Source of the DNA: Pseudomonadota bacterium
GTDB taxonomy: Bacteria; Pseudomonadota; Gammaproteobacteria; Burkholderiales; Burkholderiaceae_B
DNA length: 9,739 nt
Assembly (NCBI GenBank): GCA_021793875.1
Contig: JAJYRX010000040.1
Location: forward strand, 1-9,739
Reading direction: 5' to 3'
Shown here: positions 5,633 to 9,739 of the stretch, piece by piece
Position numbering within the stretch: the first letter of the stretch is position 1
Layout of the letters: each line of letters begins with the position of its first letter
The notes under the pieces: model-generated
What the model was told of the DNA's origin: nothing
Seen by the model: the letters and a program-made list of their open reading frames with translations, nothing else
Databases searched by the model: none
Translations under genes and position numbers: made by a program

Positions 5633-7357
5633 ATGATGCCGGAAGTTTCTACTGCAACTCTAAGAGAACAGCGTCGTATACGTGAGCTAAGTGCATCTGT
5701 AATTAGAGCGCTTTCTAACAACCCCTATATACATGTAAGGCAAAATTGGTTTTTTGATGGTAATACACCAATGGTTAGCTACGCACCACATATACAGCTA
5801 AAAGAAACCGAAGGTCTTGAAGGTATAAGGGGCGCGGCCGACTCATTAGCATTGCGCATACTCAATAGTGATCCAGAGTTACATAGAAGAAATTTGCCTA
5901 CAGACCCAATTGCCAGATTGATATTTGACTGGCTAGAAAGCGTTAGATCCGAATCACTAACACCAAAATCTTTTCCAGGTATCAAACATAACCTTATAAA
6001 GCGATTTTATGAGTGGAGTGCCGGTTTTAATAATGCTGACCACACCAAAACTGAACTAGGAATTCTTCTTTATACGGTTGCTCAAATGTGCTGGAGCAGA
6101 ATTATGGGAGCACCCGTATTCCCTGAAACTGAAGACTTAATAGAAGCTACTAGAGCATCTATATCACCAGTTATTGGCCATCTATTATATGAATTGAAGA
6201 AAACGGTTAACGATCAAAGAGAATTCTCTAAAGTAGCTTTAGAGGTAGCAATGTTTGTGGCCGGTTCAGTAGAACATGCAAAAACAGGTAAAAACAAAAG
6301 CTCGTTACATGACAATGAAGAGGCTATAGACGAATTTGCATTGCTGCTAGACTTTGACTTTAATGACGAGGGCATTCCTACAGCTGCATCACAGTCAATA
6401 AGTCCCACTCTTACTGCCAACAATGGTTCATATAGAGTATTTTCAAAAGAGTTTGATAAAGAAATATATCCCGTAGAGAATATAAGACCGGAGCTCATTA
6501 AAGACTATAGAAATACTATAAACGACTTACAAGATAAGCAGCACGTTCAATTTAACTTGCTAGTACAAAGAGTTAGACAGGCACTAGTATCATGGACAAA
6601 CCCACAGTGGGATTGGGACCAGGAAGAAGGACTCATAGACGGTAGAAGGTTGAGTCAAATTGTTAGCTCTCCCACCGAAAGAAGATTATTTAGAAAGGTT
6701 TTTACTGCGCCTGTTAATGACTGCTGCGTTAGCTTCCTTATAGATTGCTCCGGATCTATGAAAGGGTACGCTCAAACCGTAACCATGATGGTGGATTTAT
6801 TAGTTCGTGCCATTGAACTAAGCGGTGCTAAAACTGAAGTATTGGGTTATTCAACAGCCTCCTGGAATGGTGGAAGACCTTATAGAAAATGGCTGGCAAC
6901 GGGTCGTAAACACGGTCCTGGTCGCTTAAATGAAGTAGAACACCGGATTTTCAAAAATGCAGACTCCAGCTGGAATAAATCTAATTCTGGGATAATGGCT
7001 CTTATGAAGCTGGACACATACAGAGAAGGCATAGATGGCGAAGCTGTGGAATGGGCATGCAACCGACTTTTAAATATAGATAGTAGGAGGAAAATCCTGT
7101 TTGTTATATCTGATGGCTCACCTATGGATAGTGCTACAAATATAGCAAATGACGAAAACTATTTAACGGCACACCTAATGGCAATGCTTGAAAGGTATGC
7201 TAAGAGAGGCATTGAAATAACTGGTATAGGTATAGGGCTAGATTTAAGCCAAATATATAGACACAGTCTAATTGCTGATTTCGATAACGGGCTTGACAAT
7301 CATTTTTTGAATGATTTTATAAAGTCTTTAATGTCAAAACCAGCTTATTCAAATTGA
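5633..7357 (+). CDS. cobT: CobT-type VWA-domain protein (cobaltochelatase subunit family)
   Basis: This 574-residue partner of CobS has a CobT-like N-terminal domain (about 10-130, including LRG-type IRGAADSLALRI near 65-76). A helical middle part follows, then YRVFSKEFDKEI at 268-279 and WDWDQEEGLIDGRRL at 326-340. The C-terminal VWA domain has an intact MIDAS, DCSGSM at 371-376, and later SDGSP at 493-497. The segment KWLATGRKHGPGRLNEVEHRIF is also characteristic of CobT. The stretch between domains (about 215-265) is only mildly acidic and short. The classical CobT is longer, near 630 residues, with a strongly acidic linker. In cobalt insertion CobT links the CobS hexamer to CobN through the VWA domain. 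ATG 5633 or 5636 could start; AGGG overlapping the cobS stop serves either. The last 13 bp overlap the convergent iclR gene. Confidence 0.88.
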   Translation: MMPEVSTATLREQRRIRELSASVIRALSNNPYIHVRQNWFFDGNTPMVSYAPHIQLKETEGLEGIRGAADSLALRILNSDPELHRRNLPTDPIARLIFDWLESVRSESLTPKSFPGIKHNLIKRFYEWSAGFNNADHTKTELGILLYTVAQMCWSRIMGAPVFPETEDLIEATRASISPVIGHLLYELKKTVNDQREFSKVALEVAMFVAGSVEHAKTGKNKSSLHDNEEAIDEFALLLDFDFNDEGIPTAASQSISPTLTANNGSYRVFSKEFDKEIYPVENIRPELIKDYRNTINDLQDKQHVQFNLLVQRVRQALVSWTNPQWDWDQEEGLIDGRRLSQIVSSPTERRLFRKVFTAPVNDCCVSFLIDCSGSMKGYAQTVTMMVDLLVRAIELSGAKTEVLGYSTASWNGGRPYRKWLATGRKHGPGRLNEVEHRIFKNADSSWNKSNSGIMALMKLDTYREGIDGEAVEWACNRLLNIDSRRKILFVISDGSPMDSATNIANDENYLTAHLMAMLERYAKRGIEITGIGIGLDLSQIYRHSLIADFDNGLDNHFLNDFIKSLMSKPAYSN

Positions 7358-8148
7358 GCTTCGATATTGGTAAGTGATTCAGCTGCACGTCTTAGTGCTG
7401 GCAAAACAGAAAGCGCCTTATCTGGCGTCATACGCATTATAGGAGCCTGAGTAGCCACCGCTAGATTTGACCTTTTCCCATTTGCACGAGGAACTAAAAT
7501 AGCTACGCAGAAAAGACCTGGCAAAAACTCTTCGTTATCAAACGCATAGCCCTGCTCTTTTACACGCTCTATTTCGCTCTCTAGCTCTTCAAAAGTACAA
7601 ATTGTGTTTTGAGTATAAGGTTCCAACTTTACATTAGATAGCAGTCGACGCCTTTGTGAGGCTGGCATATTAGCTAACAAGACTTTACCACTAGCGGAGC
7701 AATGCACCGGAACTCGGGATCCAGGCCTTAGATAGAACCTTAAAGGTGCATCGGTTTGTACCCTATCTATGTAAAGAACTTCGTGTCCAGACAAAGCCGT
7801 TAAGTTGCATGACTCACCAAGTTCATTTACTAGAGACCTTAATACAGCATTGCGAGCACCATACTTAGTGTCGTTAAGCAGAAGATCTTCGGCAAAACGC
7901 CTTAAGCGTGCACCTATATAGTAGTGACGACCATTAGTATCTTTAACCAGCATTTGAGCCTGCTCTAGCTGCTGCAGCATGCGATGCAAAGTTGGTTTGG
8001 GAAGATCTGTTTTTTCTACTAAGTCTTGAAGAGAAAACTGTTTTTCTTGACCGGCTATAATTTCTAACAAACTAAACAGTCGTAAAGCAGGTGTATCTCC
8101 TTCAACCTTTATGGGTTCATCGTCTTTCAGAATCACTGTTCTGCTCAT
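7345..8148 (-). CDS. IclR-family transcriptional regulator
   Basis: This 267-residue protein has the two-domain IclR layout. A winged helix-turn-helix lies at about 20-85 (FSLQDLVEKTDLPKPTLHRMLQQLE at 38-62 contains the helix-turn-helix). An effector domain occupies about 90-260, with the typical VLYIDRVQ, FYLRPGSRVPVHCSASGKVLLA in part, and a late GLFCVAILVP segment. IclR proteins bind small acids or aromatic compounds and act as repressors or activators. The ligand here is unknown. The gene starts 5 nt after the exporter gene, with no good Shine-Dalgarno of its own, which suggests translational coupling. It ends inside the 3' end of cobT. Its place in the cluster suggests control of xsc-tauXY, cobST or the exporter. 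Taurine clusters usually carry TauR, a MocR/GntR-type protein, so this is a different solution. Confidence 0.93.
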   Translation of the reverse strand: MSRTVILKDDEPIKVEGDTPALRLFSLLEIIAGQEKQFSLQDLVEKTDLPKPTLHRMLQQLEQAQMLVKDTNGRHYYIGARLRRFAEDLLLNDTKYGARNAVLRSLVNELGESCNLTALSGHEVLYIDRVQTDAPLRFYLRPGSRVPVHCSASGKVLLANMPASQRRRLLSNVKLEPYTQNTICTFEELESEIERVKEQGYAFDNEEFLPGLFCVAILVPRANGKRSNLAVATQAPIMRMTPDKALSVLPALRRAAESLTNIEAQFE

Positions 8149-8153
8149 GTGTT

Positions 8154-9227
8154 TTACCAGGCCCCACTGTATGTTTGAACACCTAGGCTAGTAAGCGCCA
8201 CAACCACCCAGACACCTAACCCTAGAACCACAGGCTGCCATCCGGTTTTCGCCATTACCCTCATGTTACTTGATAAACCTATAGCAGCTAGAGCCAATAC
8301 CATAAGAAACTTTGCCGATACATGCAACAAATTTAATACTTCAGAAGGAAGAATACCGGTTGATCTAACTGCAGATGCGCATACAAACCAGATAATAAAC
8401 CAGGGAATTAAGCGCATAATGCTAAAGTTACTTCCCGACTGTTTTTGCCTACGAGCCTCAAGAAACACATAGACTATACATATGGGAATAATAAAGGTTG
8501 CTCTAGTAAGCTTTACTATGGTGGCATACTCACCTGCCTCATTACTATAGCTAAAGGCAGCAGCAACCACAGAAGACGTATCATTAATAGCAGTACCAGC
8601 CCATAGGCCAAAGCCTGTGTCTGACATATTCAATAAATGACCAAAAAATGGAAATATAAGAACTGCTATAACGTTAAATAAAAATATTGTTGAAATGGCA
8701 AATGCAGTTTCATGGTCCTCTGGTTTTATAATTGGCACCATAGCCGCAATTGCAGAACCACCGCATATTGCAGTGCCTGCCCCTATCAAAGCACGAAGCT
8801 TATCGGTAACACCTAAGAGTCGCCCTAACACAGCTGCAGCAATAAATGCTGCAGCAATTGTAATAAGGGTTACCCATAAAGACTCTAAACCGGCCTGTAC
8901 GACCTGACCAAAGCTCAAACTAAACCCTAGTAATATTATTGACCACTGCAACACTTTTTTTGATGCAAAGGCTAAACCAGGCTGAAACAGAGGCAGAACA
9001 CCAGCAGTATTTCTAATAATAATTCCAAGGACTATTGCAAATACCGGCCCACCAACAGTTGGCATCCAGCCACCAAGTAGCATAGAGACAAGAGCCAAAG
9101 CTGCTGCCAAAACAATTCCAAACCATATGGAAGGTGGTAATTCACCTGACGCTTTGCCACCTTCTAGCGTTTTTTTTATTGATGCACTAGCCTGTGTAGT
9201 TTGCTGGTGCAATGTAGTTGCTACCAT
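8154..9227 (-). CDS. YeiH/UPF0324-family membrane protein, putative sulfate or sulfite exporter
   Basis: This 357-residue inner-membrane protein has about ten hydrophobic segments after a polar N-terminus of some 30 residues. The family signatures of YeiH (putative sulfate exporter family, PSE) are present: GAGTAICGGSAIAA near the middle, GLWAGTAINDTSSVVAAA, KLTRATFIIPICI, and AIGLSSNM near the C-terminus. Family members encoded beside sulfonate-degradation genes (for example SuyZ) have been proposed to export the sulfur anion left after desulfonation. Here Xsc would release sulfite, so export of sulfite, or of sulfate after oxidation, is a reasonable inference. The sequence itself does not show substrate. 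ATG 9227 has AAGGA at 9236-9240, eight bases upstream, and a promoter is seen at 9259-9286. It is first in a two-gene unit with iclR. Confidence 0.92.
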   Translation of the reverse strand: MVATTLHQQTTQASASIKKTLEGGKASGELPPSIWFGIVLAAALALVSMLLGGWMPTVGGPVFAIVLGIIIRNTAGVLPLFQPGLAFASKKVLQWSIILLGFSLSFGQVVQAGLESLWVTLITIAAAFIAAAVLGRLLGVTDKLRALIGAGTAICGGSAIAAMVPIIKPEDHETAFAISTIFLFNVIAVLIFPFFGHLLNMSDTGFGLWAGTAINDTSSVVAAAFSYSNEAGEYATIVKLTRATFIIPICIVYVFLEARRQKQSGSNFSIMRLIPWFIIWFVCASAVRSTGILPSEVLNLLHVSAKFLMVLALAAIGLSSNMRVMAKTGWQPVVLGLGVWVVVALTSLGVQTYSGAW

Positions 9228-9229
9228 GA

Positions 9230-9245
9230 GTTATATCCTTATAAC
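9230..9245 (-). promoter_or_regulatory. Palindrome framing the Shine-Dalgarno site of the exporter gene
   Basis: GTTATA (9230-9235) and TATAAC (9240-9245) are perfect 6-bp arms around TCCT. In the minus-strand mRNA the four loop bases read AGGA, so the Shine-Dalgarno core would sit exactly in a tetraloop. As DNA it is a 16-bp dyad shortly downstream of the predicted transcription start, where a repressor could act. AU-rich pairing is weak, so the DNA operator reading may be the better one. Confidence 0.5.
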
Positions 9246-9258
9246 TATTTTATAGATC

Positions 9259-9286
9259 ATTTTAAGCTATAAGTATCAATTTTCAA
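9259..9286 (-). promoter_or_regulatory. Sigma-70-type promoter of the exporter-iclR unit
   Basis: On the minus strand TTGAAA (9281-9286) and TAAAAT (9259-9264) are separated by 16 bp. This is a reasonable housekeeping promoter, with transcription expected to start near 9252 and a short leader of about 25 nt. It lies in the gap after the stop codon of the DNA glycosylase gene, supporting separate transcription of the exporter and the regulator. Confidence 0.55.
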
Positions 9287-9332
9287 GTTGTACCGTCTCG
9301 AAAACAAAAAATCCACATATATTCCAAATAAA

Positions 9333-9739
9333 CTACTTCTTGGAAACATAACTACTGCCTTTTATATAAAAACGCAAAGGCTTTTTAGCCCACTCACCCG
9401 CGTAATTTACGCCTACCCTGGGGCTAGCGACTATTTCTATTTTGTCTACAACGGATGGCTCAGCAATAAACAGGTCTTTACTTAATAAGTCGTGACCGTA
9501 GCTATTAAGATCTAATCCCATAGCTTTACACAGTCTGCCTGGCCCTTTGGTGTTTTCAGTTACACCTAATACGGGCTCCAGAGAACGAATAAGAACCCCA
9601 GACCCATGGCCCGCTTGCTCGGTTACCACATTAAAGCAATGGTGCATGCCATATATTAGGTAAACATAGGCGTGGCCCGGTGGTCCAAACATAACTTTTG
9701 TTCTGGGTGTAATACCACGTGAAGTGTGTGAGGCCTTAT
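9333..9739 (-). CDS. DNA-3-methyladenine glycosylase (AAG/MPG family), N-terminus beyond window edge
   Basis: The frame is open from the right edge to TAG at 9333-9335, giving 134 C-terminal residues. It reads through the internal ATG at 9692 with family sequence continuing before it (ASHTSRGITPRTKV), so that ATG is not the start. The AAG pattern is clear: a His in the SH motif, MFGPPGHAYVYLIYGMHHC, the FNVVTE segment with the conserved Asn, LIRSLEP, and GPGRLCKAMGL. AAG proteins excise alkylated purines such as 3-methyladenine and hypoxanthine by base flipping. The catalytic Glu lies in the part outside the window. The gene is read in the same direction as the exporter unit but is functionally unrelated. 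No stem-loop terminator was found after it, only a short T-run at 9310-9304 on its strand. Confidence 0.95.
   Translation of the reverse strand, partial: KASHTSRGITPRTKVMFGPPGHAYVYLIYGMHHCFNVVTEQAGHGSGVLIRSLEPVLGVTENTKGPGRLCKAMGLDLNSYGHDLLSKDLFIAEPSVVDKIEIVASPRVGVNYAGEWAKKPLRFYIKGSSYVSKK

Noticed and set aside
5320..5721. Minus-strand open frame of 133 codons
   Set aside because: It is antisense to the well-conserved cobS C-terminus and cobT start and has no recognisable domain.
8695..8907. Plus-strand Ala-rich open frame of 70 codons
   Set aside because: It is the antisense shadow of hydrophobic segments of the exporter gene and has no ribosome site.
9300..9332. Terminator for the DNA glycosylase gene
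   Set aside because: There is a T-run on the minus strand (9310-9304) but no convincing stem before it.
9333..9692. Complete 119-residue glycosylase starting at ATG 9692
   Set aside because: Conserved AAG sequence continues in frame upstream to the window edge, so this ATG is internal and the gene is cut by the edge.

Overview
This window looks like chromosomal DNA from a fairly AT-rich Gram-negative proteobacterium, plausibly a marine heterotroph. The reasons are a taurine-dissimilation gene set (Xsc plus a TauXY-type dehydrogenase), a siderophore-binding protein with a signal peptide but no lipobox cysteine, and a near-consensus enterobacterial-type Fur box. A gammaproteobacterium is my first guess. 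An alphaproteobacterium cannot be excluded, since TauXY and Xsc are common there. No mobile elements, tRNA, rRNA or CRISPR array were seen.

Layout. (1) 1-553, minus strand: the 5' part of a periplasmic iron-siderophore binding protein, with a Fur box and a TATAAT -10 just upstream. (2) 715-4436, minus strand: an apparent operon transcribed xsc -> tauX -> tauY, ending in a clear Rho-independent terminator at 673-706. An 8-bp-stem hairpin sits between xsc and tauX. (3) 4437-4678: a 242-bp divergent promoter region with two tandem 11-bp repeats. (4) 4679-7357, plus strand: a tightly coupled cobS-cobT pair (AAA+ ATPase and VWA protein of the aerobic cobaltochelatase type) with no cobN next to it. 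(5) 7345-9227, minus strand: a YeiH/PSE-family membrane exporter followed 5 nt later by an IclR-type regulator whose 3' end overlaps cobT by 13 bp tail to tail. (6) 9333 to the right edge, minus strand: the C-terminal part of a 3-methyladenine DNA glycosylase, unrelated housekeeping.

How it fits together. TauXY would oxidatively deaminate taurine to sulfoacetaldehyde. Xsc would cleave that to acetyl phosphate and sulfite. The YeiH/PSE-type protein is a plausible exporter for the sulfur anion, and the IclR protein is a plausible local regulator. Phosphotransacetylase, a taurine transporter and a sulfite dehydrogenase are not in the window. The odd part is the cobS-cobT pair between the catabolic operon and the exporter/regulator unit. 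Both proteins are recognisable CobS and CobT homologues, but CobT lacks the long acidic linker I associate with the classical protein, and no chelatase CobN or other cobalamin gene is nearby. They may serve a distant CobN. They may instead be a repurposed AAA+/VWA maturation machine tied to sulfonate metabolism, and this is the best candidate here for an undescribed system.
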